From an uncultured Clostridia bacterium (lineage in GTDB: Bacteria; Bacillota; Clostridia; Christensenellales; CAG-314), in contig CANRHP010000010.1 of assembly GCA_947630455.1 (NCBI GenBank), forward strand, positions 1 to 43,759: a stretch of DNA of 43,759 nucleotides, written 5' to 3'. The notes beneath the pieces are model-generated. The model worked only from the letters and a program-made list of their open reading frames with translations. It was not told the origin of the DNA and searched no databases. The number at the start of each line of letters is the position of its first letter. Position 1 is the first letter of the stretch. This document shows positions 18,531-27,684 of the stretch, in pieces. Both the position numbers and the translations under genes were made by a program.

Positions 18531-20018
18531 ATGAATTACAGAGTCATATTCAATACAGTCGGCAGGATCGCGCTTGTGCTTGCGACATTGCTCACGATCC
18601 CCACTTTACTTGCGGCTTGCCTTGCGGAAAGCAGTTGGTGGGCGCTGTTAACAACGGTAGGAATTTCTCTGGCGATAGGCTTGACGCTTACGTTCGCCGT
18701 GCGTCCCAAAACAAAAGCGATTTTTTCCAAGGAAGGTCTTATCATCGTCGCTCTCAGCTGGATATATGTGTCGGCAATAGGAGCATTACCTTTTGTTATA
18801 AGTGGTGCAATCCCAAACTACATAGACGCATTTTTCGAAACATGCAGCGGTTTTTCCACTACGGGCGCAACTATTCTCACCGGTACGAAAATAGACGCCA
18901 TGTATATCACGGACAAAGCTTTGCTATTTTGGCGCAGCTTCACTCATTGGATCGGAGGTATGGGCGTCATCGTGTTTTTGATGGCGTTTGAGTCCGGCTC
19001 ATCCAATCGTGGCATGCATGTTCTTCGTGCGGAAATGCCCGGTCCCGAGGTGGACAAGATCGTCCCCCGTGCACGAAGTACCGCGCAGATACTGTATTTG
19101 CTCTACATAGGATTTACCGCCGTTGAAATTGTTGCATTGCTTATTGCGGGCATGCCCGTCTTTGACAGCTTCGTGCATGCATTCGGCACTGCCGGAACAG
19201 GCGGCTTCGGTGTGCGTTCGGACAGTATAGCGAGTTACGGCGCCGCTTGCCAATGGATAATCACCGTCTTTATGGTGTTGTTCGGAGTTAACTTCAATTT
19301 GTATTACCTATGGATCTTGGGCAAGATAAAATCGGCAGTAAAATCTCAAGAGCTTTGGATATTCATAGTCATCATAGCCGTATCAACTTCGATCGTGTCG
19401 GTGGATTTGTCCCTTGCCAATTTGTCTTTTGCGGACAATGCCGGTGACGCGATTCGACACGCGGCGTTTCAGGTGGCGTCATTTATCAGCACAACTGGCT
19501 ACAGCTCTATTCCGACAATAGCAGGGGATATCAACGTTTTCCCGCTGCTGTCCAAGGGATTGCTGTTTTTGTTGATGTTTATAGGCGGTTGCGCGGGATC
19601 CACAGGCGGCGGGCTCAAGGTTAGCCGTGTGGCATTGCTTTGTCTTGCCGTTCGCAAAGAACTCCGACATGTACTGCATCCCAGAAATGCAAATGCTGTC
19701 AAATTTGACGGTAAAACCGTTTCGGATGAAATGCTCAATGGCGTTGCCCGTTATTTCGGGCTGTACATGCTTATTTTGGCGGGGGCATTCATTGTGTTGT
19801 GTTTTGATTCGGGCAGCGGATTAACGGTAGAAGCAAATATTACGGCAGCTGTCTCCTGCGTTAATAATATCGGTCCAGCTTACGGCGTGGTGGCAGGCGG
19901 ATATTATATGTACAATTGGTTCAGTAAGCTGACGTTGTCCTTTGCAATGCTTATCGGCAGGCTTGAGATATATCCTATTCTTCTTACAGTTGCTCCTTCT
20001 ACCTGGATACGAAGATAA
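18531..20018 (+). CDS. trkH: TrkH family potassium uptake protein
   Basis: Selectivity-filter-like loops CSGFSTTGATIL, GTAGTGGFGV, FISTTGYSSI; FIGGCAGSTGGGLKVSR; C-term IGRLEIYPILL. Confidence 0.9.
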   Translation: MNYRVIFNTVGRIALVLATLLTIPTLLAACLAESSWWALLTTVGISLAIGLTLTFAVRPKTKAIFSKEGLIIVALSWIYVSAIGALPFVISGAIPNYIDAFFETCSGFSTTGATILTGTKIDAMYITDKALLFWRSFTHWIGGMGVIVFLMAFESGSSNRGMHVLRAEMPGPEVDKIVPRARSTAQILYLLYIGFTAVEIVALLIAGMPVFDSFVHAFGTAGTGGFGVRSDSIASYGAACQWIITVFMVLFGVNFNLYYLWILGKIKSAVKSQELWIFIVIIAVSTSIVSVDLSLANLSFADNAGDAIRHAAFQVASFISTTGYSSIPTIAGDINVFPLLSKGLLFLLMFIGGCAGSTGGGLKVSRVALLCLAVRKELRHVLHPRNANAVKFDGKTVSDEMLNGVARYFGLYMLILAGAFIVLCFDSGSGLTVEANITAAVSCVNNIGPAYGVVAGGYYMYNWFSKLTLSFAMLIGRLEIYPILLTVAPSTWIRR

Positions 20019-20038
20019 ACTGATTTTTGGAGTTTATT

Positions 20039-22474
20039 ATGAAAAAATTGATTGCAATATTGCTTGCGGCAATAATGATATTGACTTGCTTTGTTGCGGT
20101 AGCTTGCAACTCGGAGTCCAAAGTGGTGGTGTATTTGCATCATTACGATGAGCTTGACCGTACTCAAGCTCAACCATATGGAGACAAATTTTCTCTGCCA
20201 ACACCGACAAAAGAGGGATGCACCTTTGAGGGATGGTTTTTGGACGATACTTTTACGCAGCCGTTTACAGACGGTACGGAGATGAAGGGCAATTTCCATC
20301 TCTATGCTAAATGGACCGTGCAGCCAACTTCCGATGTGTACTATACGGTTACATTTGTTTATAATGACGGCGCAACCGTCAATGATACGGTCACAGTCAG
20401 GGAGGGGTCTTCCCCTGTTTTACCTACGCCGAGCCGTGCCAACTACCGTTTTGACGGTTGGTGGACAGCTGTGTCCGGCGGTATACAATGGACGACGCAG
20501 CCTGTTACCGAGGACATCACGCTGTATGCGCGCTGGACGGCCAACCCCTCCGGCGAACAGGGCGGAGGTCAAATTCAACCTACGACACACACCGTTATGC
20601 TTGTTTACAATGACGGCGTGACGAACAACAGTGTGCTTGCCGTAAATGACGGCGAAGCTGTTTCGCTTCCGCAGCCAAGTCGTGCCAACTACCGTTTTGA
20701 CGGCTGGTGGACAGCTGTGTCCGGCGGTATACAATGGACGACGCAGCCTGTTACCGAGGACATCACGCTGTATGCGCGCTGGACGGCTAACTCTTCCGGC
20801 GAACAGGGCGGCACAGTTCAACATACAACGCATGATTTCGGTGACAGCTACTTTGCATATGTCAAATGCAGTTATGAGGGCTGCAATGTGTATGGTCGCA
20901 ATGAGGGCGCGCGAAATTACGATAATATGTACAACTTCAACGACGCCCGCAAGCAGCAGATCGTTGTTCATTACGACGCCTGCAATGCAGCCGACAATTT
21001 ATCTCGGTTTATAAACGCATTTGAATCGTTTGAAAACGATATAGGATATCTGGACAGTCAGTACAGTTGGGCTTTGCTGTACTATGACGTCAATGAGCTC
21101 AACTACACCGTTATTTCCGACTTCTACGACGAGATGTACATCAACTACTGTGATCTTTTTTTGAAAGCGGACAAATCTTTCGGCAACGCTTTTTGGACGG
21201 CGTATGGCTACAATGCGGATGAAACTCTTGCAATGGCGCGCTCGTATATCAATGCTCCCGACAGCAGTACGGCAGGTGGCGTCATAGATTCCTATTACGA
21301 AGCGATACAATCAAATAGCGGCGTCGATACATTCAACACTCTTTACAAACAGCTTGTTTCGGCTTACAATGACGAAGCAAAGAGCTACGGATACGGCAAC
21401 TATATGGAATATGCCTACAAGGAAATTTACAATCGCGAGTACGGCGAGACGGAGATCAAGACTATGCGCAGCTACATCAAACAGTACATCGCGCCAGTTT
21501 ATATCGATCTTTCATACAAACTGCTCGATTATGTAGACGATGAGGGCTATTTCAGCGCAAGTAATACCGCCAATGAAAACTTTTACTATGGTTTGAGATA
21601 CGATTCGATTCTTGACGACAACAAGGACGCCGTCAATTACATTGGCGATTATTTCAACTGGTTGGACAACGCCAACGTGGAAGGCAAAAAAATCGGGTTT
21701 ACAAATGCTGTTAATGATATGTTCAGAACAGGCAAATACTTCCGCGGTACAGGCGAGGGCGCCTATACGACCTGGATTTCCGACGAAAACGGCAGCGGCG
21801 GCATGGGTATTTGTTACTTTCAACAGGGCGACGACCAATATTATGGCTACGACGACGCGTTCACGTTTGTACATGAGTTCGGTCACTACTATGAAAACGT
21901 TCACAATGGCGGTGTAGCGTTGAGCTACGACCATGACGAAACGCAGTCGCAAGGTGATGAAATGCTGTTTCTTGCTTGGTTGGGACAAAACAAATCAAGC
22001 GGTATATCGGATGGAATGGAATTTTTGCGGCTGGATTCGTTGACATATATGTTGCAAACGATAATCGTTTCCGCAGCGGTGGACGAGTTGGAGTGGGCAG
22101 CCTACACCGGACAAGTAACAGACAACTTCGATCAAAAATACAAGGATATCCTTGCGTGGTATATCGGGCAAGACGAAGTGGAGTACGAAAATACCGATTA
22201 TTGGTATTATGTTGCATTTGACAATGCCGCTTACTACGTATCCTACGCCATCAGCGCTCTTCCGGCAGTGGAGATATATGCGCTTGCGCAAAATGAAAGC
22301 TTAGACTCGGCGCGTCAGGCATATTTGAAGCTGTTTACCTACTGTGAAAGCGGCTCCCGTATGTCAAATTACACATACACGGGCAATAACGGTGTATTGA
22401 GCTACTGCGGATTAGGCAACCCGTTTGAAGAAAAAATATACAAGGATATTGAGCAATTTGCAAAATCATTGTAA
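20039..22474 (+). CDS. Lipoprotein with N-terminal InlB B-type (Flg_new) repeats and C-terminal M3-type metallopeptidase domain
   Basis: Signal MKKLIAILLAAIMILTCFVAVAC; repeats ending FEGWFLD...LYAKW and FDGWWTA...LYARW (twice); zinc motif HEFGHYYENVH. Confidence 0.85.
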   Translation: MKKLIAILLAAIMILTCFVAVACNSESKVVVYLHHYDELDRTQAQPYGDKFSLPTPTKEGCTFEGWFLDDTFTQPFTDGTEMKGNFHLYAKWTVQPTSDVYYTVTFVYNDGATVNDTVTVREGSSPVLPTPSRANYRFDGWWTAVSGGIQWTTQPVTEDITLYARWTANPSGEQGGGQIQPTTHTVMLVYNDGVTNNSVLAVNDGEAVSLPQPSRANYRFDGWWTAVSGGIQWTTQPVTEDITLYARWTANSSGEQGGTVQHTTHDFGDSYFAYVKCSYEGCNVYGRNEGARNYDNMYNFNDARKQQIVVHYDACNAADNLSRFINAFESFENDIGYLDSQYSWALLYYDVNELNYTVISDFYDEMYINYCDLFLKADKSFGNAFWTAYGYNADETLAMARSYINAPDSSTAGGVIDSYYEAIQSNSGVDTFNTLYKQLVSAYNDEAKSYGYGNYMEYAYKEIYNREYGETEIKTMRSYIKQYIAPVYIDLSYKLLDYVDDEGYFSASNTANENFYYGLRYDSILDDNKDAVNYIGDYFNWLDNANVEGKKIGFTNAVNDMFRTGKYFRGTGEGAYTTWISDENGSGGMGICYFQQGDDQYYGYDDAFTFVHEFGHYYENVHNGGVALSYDHDETQSQGDEMLFLAWLGQNKSSGISDGMEFLRLDSLTYMLQTIIVSAAVDELEWAAYTGQVTDNFDQKYKDILAWYIGQDEVEYENTDYWYYVAFDNAAYYVSYAISALPAVEIYALAQNESLDSARQAYLKLFTYCESGSRMSNYTYTGNNGVLSYCGLGNPFEEKIYKDIEQFAKSL
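20435..20545 (+). repeat. Direct repeat copy 1 (InlB B-type repeat)
   Basis: 111 bp nearly identical to 20681-20791. Confidence 0.9.
20681..20791 (+). repeat. Direct repeat copy 2 (InlB B-type repeat)
   Basis: Same 111-bp unit 246 bp (82 codons) downstream, with only a few substitutions seen by eye. Confidence 0.9.
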
Positions 22475-22550
22475 GCAAATAATCAACAAACGGCGGCAAT
22501 TAACCCCTTACAGAAAAGTATAAAATAATGTGAAGCAAATTAACAAAAAC

Positions 22551-22575
22551 GGCGAGGTCAAAACCTCGCCTTTAT
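22551..22575 (+). terminator. Terminator after the peptidase lipoprotein gene
   Basis: GGCGAGGT-CAAA-ACCTCGCC-TTTATGTTT. Confidence 0.75.
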
Positions 22576-22629
22576 GTTTGCATAGTAAATTCCCGGGCTT
22601 GTATGTGAAAAATACAAATTTTTCTCAAC

Positions 22630-22959
22630 TTATTGTAAGCTGCATTTATATTCTGTTCCCCAATCAGACATCGCGTCGAGAATTGGTTTCAATGACATTC
22701 CGAGCGGAGATAAAGAATATTCAACGCGCGGCGGTACTTCTGCAAATACTTCTCTTTCGACAAGTCCGTCCTCTTGCAATGCACGCAAGTTGTCCGTAAG
22801 AACTTTTTTACTTATTGAGGGGATTGTCTTGATAAAATCACTGAAACGTTGTTTTCCGTTATACATCAGATTGCGAATCAGTAACAGTTTCCATTTATTA
22901 CCGATGAGCTGAACGGTAGTTGCAACAGGACATTCGGGCAGTTCTTCTTTCGTCAACAA
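22630..22959 (-). CDS. HxlR family transcriptional regulator
   Basis: ECPVATTVQLIGNKWKLLLIRNLMYNGKQRFSDFIKTIPSISKKVLTDNLRALQEDGLVER...VEYSLSPLG is the HxlR winged-helix pattern. Confidence 0.92.
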   Translation of the reverse strand: MLTKEELPECPVATTVQLIGNKWKLLLIRNLMYNGKQRFSDFIKTIPSISKKVLTDNLRALQEDGLVEREVFAEVPPRVEYSLSPLGMSLKPILDAMSDWGTEYKCSLQ

Positions 22960-23164
22960 TTTCTTTGCCTCCTCCTCGAAAGATACCGTTACTATAGCAT
23001 AAAACGGTGTACTTCGTCAATAGTTCAAAACAGAAACCATGTAACTAATTTATTATCGGGTAATAGAATTGTAACATTTCGGCATTTTTCTATTTCAAGT
23101 GCTATACTATGGGTGTAATCGGTAAGGTTACAAAAATCATTCTAATTTTTCGGAGGTGTCCATT

Positions 23165-23938
23165 ATGTCAAACAACATTCAGAAAGCAAAAGAACTTATC
23201 GGTTGCTTTGCGAGCGGCGACGTGGAGAAAGCCAAATCGCTTTTGAAAGAGAATTATATTCAGCACAATCTTTCATACGCAACAGGCAGAGAGGCGTTCT
23301 GCGGCTCGGTCGCTTACCTCGGAAGTGCGCCCGTCAAAACTACCGTAAACACGATTCGCGCTTATGAGGACGGCGACAAGGTGTTTATGCAAACCGTCTA
23401 CAATTTTGCGGGTGCGGGCGAACAGGTCGCTTTCGACATTTTCCGTTTTGAAAACGGCTTGATTGCAGAGCATTGGGACAATCTTGCGGCAATTTCCGCG
23501 CCGAATCCGTCTGGAAGAACTCAAATCGACGGACAGACCGAAGCGAGAGATCTTGACAAAACGGAAATTAACCGTAAAATCGTAAAAGATTTTCTTTTCG
23601 ATGTTATGCAAGGCAAGAATCCGCAAAAAACGCCGACTTATTTCGACGGTGATACCTATTTGCAGCACAACACGGGTATTGCAGACGGTCTTTCGGGACT
23701 CGGCGCGGCTCTTGAAGCTCTCGGTAAAGCGGGCATTGCCATGATTTACGATAAGGTTCATCAAGTGCTTGCGCAGGGTGATATGGTACTCGGCGTTTCC
23801 GAAGGCACATTCGGCGGCAAGCCTACCGCTTATTATGATTTGTGGCGCGTGGAAAACGGAAAGATTGCGGAGCATTGGGACGTTATGGAAACGATTGCCG
23901 AAAAGTCCGCTTGGGCAAATAATAACGGTAAATTCTAA
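23165..23938 (+). CDS. SnoaL/NTF2-like protein with two tandem domains
   Basis: Both halves share IQHNLSYATG/LQHNTGIADG and FRFENGLIAEHWDNLAAI/WRVENGKIAEHWDVMETI; divergent from the HxlR gene; RBS cggaggtgt. Confidence 0.85.
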   Translation: MSNNIQKAKELIGCFASGDVEKAKSLLKENYIQHNLSYATGREAFCGSVAYLGSAPVKTTVNTIRAYEDGDKVFMQTVYNFAGAGEQVAFDIFRFENGLIAEHWDNLAAISAPNPSGRTQIDGQTEARDLDKTEINRKIVKDFLFDVMQGKNPQKTPTYFDGDTYLQHNTGIADGLSGLGAALEALGKAGIAMIYDKVHQVLAQGDMVLGVSEGTFGGKPTAYYDLWRVENGKIAEHWDVMETIAEKSAWANNNGKF

Positions 23939-24000
23939 TCAACGAGGGTTAAGAGCGCAACCGTTATGCGGCTACGCTCTTAACATATTTGATTATAGAT

Positions 24001-24618
24001 ATGGAAACAACCGAAGTATTCAAATTTTTACAAGAACAAATTCATACCGTCATAATGGCGACGAATGACGAAAACGGCAATCCCGCAACGTGCGCTGTGG
24101 ATATTATGGACTATGACGAAAACGGGTTATATTTTCTGACGGTGAAAGGCAAAAGTTTTTATAAGCGGCTAAAAACAAACGGCTACCTTTCTCTTACGGG
24201 GATAAAGGGTGAAAAAACTCTATCCTGCATTTCGGTGTCCGTGCGCGGTGAAATAAAAGAAATCGGAGCGGAACGTCTTTCGGGGTTACTTTGTAAAAAT
24301 TCTTATATGTTCGAGATTTATCCTACCGAGCAATCCCGCTGCGCTCTTACCGTATTTTGTCTTTTTAGGGGTTGCGGAGAATGGTTTGATCTCTCTCGAA
24401 AACCTATCGAGCGTTTTTCGTTTACTTTCGGTGGGGAAAAAACAAATTCGGGCGGTTACTATATTACGGATAAGTGCAACGGGTGCGGAAAGTGCCTCTC
24501 TGTATGCCCGCAAAACTGTATTGACATTGTAGGTAAAGCGGCAATCCGACAAGAAAATTGCTTGCATTGCGGAAATTGCTTTTCGGTATGCCCCGTGGCG
24601 GCAGTAGAAAGGAGATAA
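24001..24618 (+). CDS. Pyridoxamine 5'-phosphate oxidase-like flavin domain plus 2x[4Fe-4S] ferredoxin domain
   Basis: N-term IHTVIMATNDENGNPATCAVDIMDYDENGLYFLTVKGKSFYKRLK; C-term CNGCGKCLSVCPQNCIDIV...CLHCGNCFSVCPVAAV. Confidence 0.85.
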   Translation: METTEVFKFLQEQIHTVIMATNDENGNPATCAVDIMDYDENGLYFLTVKGKSFYKRLKTNGYLSLTGIKGEKTLSCISVSVRGEIKEIGAERLSGLLCKNSYMFEIYPTEQSRCALTVFCLFRGCGEWFDLSRKPIERFSFTFGGEKTNSGGYYITDKCNGCGKCLSVCPQNCIDIVGKAAIRQENCLHCGNCFSVCPVAAVERR

Positions 24619-24622
24619 AGCG

Positions 24623-25399
24623 GTGAAACAAGCGCAAAGACGAAAATATCTTATTGAATATCTGATTGACGAGCAAAACGCGCGGGCGGAAATTCCCGAC
24701 GACGAGTATTCTCAAAAGCGCCTCTTGCGCGCGCTTTTCAATGTGCGTAAACCGTGCGCGGCGAGTAAAGATTTTTTGCGCGTGCAAGACGAATATTTAC
24801 GCGAAGAACTGCGGCTTAAAGGCATAACGGATGTTGCCGACCTTTCGCACGTTCAGCCAGACATCTATCTTTGGCAAGGCGATATTACGACGTTGAAATG
24901 CGACGGAATCGTCAATGCCGCAAACTCACAAATGCTCGGCTGTTTTTGTCCCAATCACGGCTGTATCGACAACGCCATACACACCTTTGCGGGCATTCAA
25001 CTGCGGCTGGAATGTGCTGAACTAATGAAAGCGCAGGGGCACGAAGAGCCTACAGGTGAGGCGAAGATCACACATGGCTACAATTTGCCATGCAAGTATA
25101 TTCTGCACACCGTCGGTCCCATTGTCTTTGGCGAACTCACCGCCGAACACGAGCGATTGCTTGAAAGCTGTTACCGTTCCTGCCTTGCTCTTGCCGATAA
25201 AAACGGACTGAAAAGCCTTGCGTTTTGCTGTATCTCTACGGGCGAATTCAACTTTCCCAACGAGCGCGCCGCCGAAATCGCCGTTCGGACGGTAATGGAA
25301 TACAAGCATGAAACGGAAAGCAAAATCAAGGTAGTATTCAATGTGTTTAAGGAACAAGACCGAAAGATTTACGCGAAACTTCTTGGAAAGGAAGGTTGA
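24623..25399 (+). CDS. Zinc-dependent macrodomain protein (protein-ADP-ribose hydrolase type)
   Basis: Macrodomain core DIYLWQGDITTLKCDGIVNAANSQMLGCFCPNHGCIDNAIHTFAGIQLRLEC, HTVGP, FCCISTGEFNFP. Confidence 0.92.
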   Translation: MKQAQRRKYLIEYLIDEQNARAEIPDDEYSQKRLLRALFNVRKPCAASKDFLRVQDEYLREELRLKGITDVADLSHVQPDIYLWQGDITTLKCDGIVNAANSQMLGCFCPNHGCIDNAIHTFAGIQLRLECAELMKAQGHEEPTGEAKITHGYNLPCKYILHTVGPIVFGELTAEHERLLESCYRSCLALADKNGLKSLAFCCISTGEFNFPNERAAEIAVRTVMEYKHETESKIKVVFNVFKEQDRKIYAKLLGKEG

Positions 25400-25402
25400 A
25401 TT

Positions 25403-26299
25403 ATGCATGATATTTGGAATCCGTGGCACGGCTGCCAAAAATGCAGCGAGGGCTGCGCACACTGCTATATGTATTTTCTCGACCAGAGTCACGGGCGATC
25501 GGATAGCTCCGTCGTCACAAAGACATCTGGATTTTCCTACCCTCTGTCAAGGGACAGGCGCGGCAGATACAAGATACAAAGCGGCGAGATGATCCGAGTC
25601 TGTATGTCCTCGGACTTTTTCGTAGAAGGTGCGGACAAATGGAGAAACGAGGCGTGGGACATCATGCGCGAGCGCTCCGACGTGAAATTCTTTTTGCTGA
25701 CCAAACGCCCGCAGAGGGTGGAAAAATGCTTGCCGCGTGATTGGGTCGACGGGTGGGAAAATGTGTTTTTCAACGTCACTTGCGAAAACCAACGTCGCGC
25801 AGACGAGCGTATCCCCATACTTCACGAGCTGCCCTTCAAGCACAAGGGAATTATGACCGCACCGCTCATCGGGGAGATCACGATAGACAAGTACCTTGAC
25901 GAGGGACAGATCGAGCAGGTAATTTGCGGAGGGGAAAACTATGACGGCGCCCGCCCCTGCCGTTACGAGTGGGTGAAGAAACTGCACGACGAGTGTGAGG
26001 CGCACAATGTTACGTTTGCATTTATTGAAACGGGCAATTATTATGTGAAAAACGGCGTTACGCGGTTTATCAAGAGCAAGGTGCGCCAAACCTATCTCGC
26101 CTATTCGGAAGGACTTGCGTGTAAAGGCAAGCCGATTGCGTTCAAACTTTGCGACCGAAAGGGCTTAGCCATTCCCGAAAGCGTGCTTTATAAGCCGCAT
26201 TATCGCAGAAACTGCATAAATTGCGGCAATCGCCTGATCTGTAACGGCTGTTCCGATTGCGGCAGGTGTCAAGATGAAATTATAGACATAAGAGGTTGA
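25403..26299 (+). CDS. DUF5131 (phage Gp37/Gp68) family protein with Cys-rich C-terminus
   Basis: N-term HDIWNPWHGCQKCSEGCAHCYMYFLDQ, SDFFVEGADKWRNEAWDIMRERSDVKFFLLTKRP, VICGGENYDGARPC; C-term NCINCGNRLICNGCSDCGRC. Confidence 0.85.
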   Translation: MHDIWNPWHGCQKCSEGCAHCYMYFLDQSHGRSDSSVVTKTSGFSYPLSRDRRGRYKIQSGEMIRVCMSSDFFVEGADKWRNEAWDIMRERSDVKFFLLTKRPQRVEKCLPRDWVDGWENVFFNVTCENQRRADERIPILHELPFKHKGIMTAPLIGEITIDKYLDEGQIEQVICGGENYDGARPCRYEWVKKLHDECEAHNVTFAFIETGNYYVKNGVTRFIKSKVRQTYLAYSEGLACKGKPIAFKLCDRKGLAIPESVLYKPHYRRNCINCGNRLICNGCSDCGRCQDEIIDIRG

Positions 26300-26305
26300 G
26301 AGAAT

Positions 26306-27166
26306 ATGATTGCAAGTAACATAAAAGACATGAAAAACATTGCGTCGGACATCGAACGCTTGAAAGCGGCTTTTGCTTATGCCGATGCCGTCGTGATCGG
26401 CGCGGGCGCGGGACTTTCCACGGCGGCTGGATTTACCTATTCGGGCGAACGCTTTGAGCGGTATTTTTCTGATTTCGAGGAAAAATATGGTTTCCATGAT
26501 ATGTATTCGGGAGGCTTCTATCCATATCAAACACCCGAGGAGCATTGGGCATATTGGTCGCGTTATATCCTCATCAATCGCTATATGGACCCACCCAAGC
26601 CCGTCTATCAAAAGCTGCTGGAGCTTGTGAGAGACAAGAACTATTTCGTCATTACCACCAATGTCGACCACTGCTTTCAAAGGGCGGGCTTTGATAAAAC
26701 GCGGCTCTTTTACACGCAGGGAGATTACGGACTTTTTCAGTGTTCCGAGCCTTGTCACAACAAAACGTATGATAACGAAGAGATTGTTCGTCACATGGTG
26801 GCAGAGCAGCGCGATATGAAGATACCGCATGTGCTTATTCCGCATTGCCCTATCTGTGGACAGCCCATGACGATGAATCTGCGCGCCGACGACAAGTTTG
26901 TGCAGGACGAGGGTTGGAACATCGCTTGCGAGCGGTACGAACGATTTATAAATACTCATGCACAAGGCAACGTGCTCTATTTAGAAATCGGAGTCGGCTA
27001 CAATACTCCCTCTATCATCAAATACCCATTTTGGCGGCTGACCGCACAAAATAAGCAAGCGACATACGCCTGCGTCAACTACGGCGAGGCATTTTGTCCA
27101 AGTCAGATAGAAAGGCAGTCTATATGCTTAAATGCCGATATTTCGGAGATATTAAACAAACTATAA
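26306..27166 (+). CDS. Class M sirtuin (SirTM), Sir2-family protein ADP-ribosyltransferase
   Basis: VVIGAGAGLSTAAGFTYSG, ITTNVDHCFQRAGFDKTRLFYTQGDYGLFQCSEPCH; Gln-Gly (YTQGD) stands where canonical sirtuins have the catalytic His-Gly. Confidence 0.88.
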   Translation: MIASNIKDMKNIASDIERLKAAFAYADAVVIGAGAGLSTAAGFTYSGERFERYFSDFEEKYGFHDMYSGGFYPYQTPEEHWAYWSRYILINRYMDPPKPVYQKLLELVRDKNYFVITTNVDHCFQRAGFDKTRLFYTQGDYGLFQCSEPCHNKTYDNEEIVRHMVAEQRDMKIPHVLIPHCPICGQPMTMNLRADDKFVQDEGWNIACERYERFINTHAQGNVLYLEIGVGYNTPSIIKYPFWRLTAQNKQATYACVNYGEAFCPSQIERQSICLNADISEILNKL

Positions 27167-27411
27167 TTTTTCCAAGCCTGCATGCCGAGCGGCTGTGAAT
27201 AAATGACATTGTAGCGCCACACACGGAGAATTTTTGCACCAATCGGATAGATAGCAGCGGTGTGGGTACTAAAATCATTGACGGAAAGAGGTTGGCGTGG
27301 CTTGTTGAGTGGAATACATATAAGTCTTACCGATTTTGTTTGTGTTTTTGAAACGACGAGTAGACAACCAATATTTTGAAGTCATAATATCAAGTAGTTT
27401 GCTTAAAGTTA

Positions 27412-27440
27412 TTGACAACTTTGTCCAAACAAGATATAAT
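27412..27440 (+). promoter_or_regulatory. Consensus sigma70 promoter of tRNA-Thr
   Basis: TTGACA (27412-27417), 17-nt spacer, TATAAT (27435-27440), 12 nt before the tRNA. Confidence 0.9.
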
Positions 27441-27452
27441 AAGCAAGGTGTT

Positions 27453-27528
27453 GCTGATATGGCTCAGTCGGTAGAGCACGTCCTTGGTAAGGACGGGGTC
27501 ACCGGTTCAAATCCGGTTATCAGCTCCA
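27453..27528 (+). tRNA. tRNA-Thr (anticodon GGT)
   Basis: GCTGATATGGCTCAGTCGGTAGAGCACGTCCTTGGTAAGGACGGGGTCACCGGTTCAAATCCGGTTATCAGCTCCA; anticodon loop TTGGTAA; CCA encoded. Confidence 0.95.
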
Positions 27529-27530
27529 AG

Positions 27531-27559
27531 GGGACTACTTTTTTGGGGTAGTCCTTTTT
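27531..27559 (+). terminator. Terminator of tRNA-Thr
   Basis: GGACTAC...GTAGTCC followed by TTTTT. Confidence 0.8.
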
Positions 27560-27634
27560 ACAACCGACGGCATCAGGCAACTTTAGGGACATTATTTTTT
27601 TGTTAGAAAGTAAAAAAGAACTTGGGAAAACAAA

Positions 27635-27673
27635 CAGTAACGGCATCGCTCACAAATGGCGATGCCGTTACTG
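27635..27673 (-). terminator. Long perfect hairpin, probably the terminator of the MgtC-like gene
   Basis: CAGTAACGGCATCGC (27635-27649) / GCGATGCCGTTACTG (27659-27673), 15-bp perfect stem; minus strand continues TTTGTTTT. Confidence 0.75.
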
Positions 27674-27684
27674 TGTTGCAAAAA

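Noticed and set aside
20420-20971. Minus- and other-frame ORFs with internal repeats (also 20304-20621, 20646-21014)
   Set aside because: Their repetitiveness is a by-product of the InlB-type repeat DNA; the lipoprotein frame is the coding one.
25403-26299. Prophage remnant based on the Gp37/Gp68 (DUF5131) name
   Set aside because: No other phage gene is present and the gene is embedded in a macrodomain/sirtuin operon.
27453-27528. tRNA-Thr as the attachment site of the SirTM block
   Set aside because: The block abuts the 5' side of the tRNA (and its promoter), whereas tRNA-targeting integrases normally use the 3' end; no repeat of the tRNA end was seen at the left edge.
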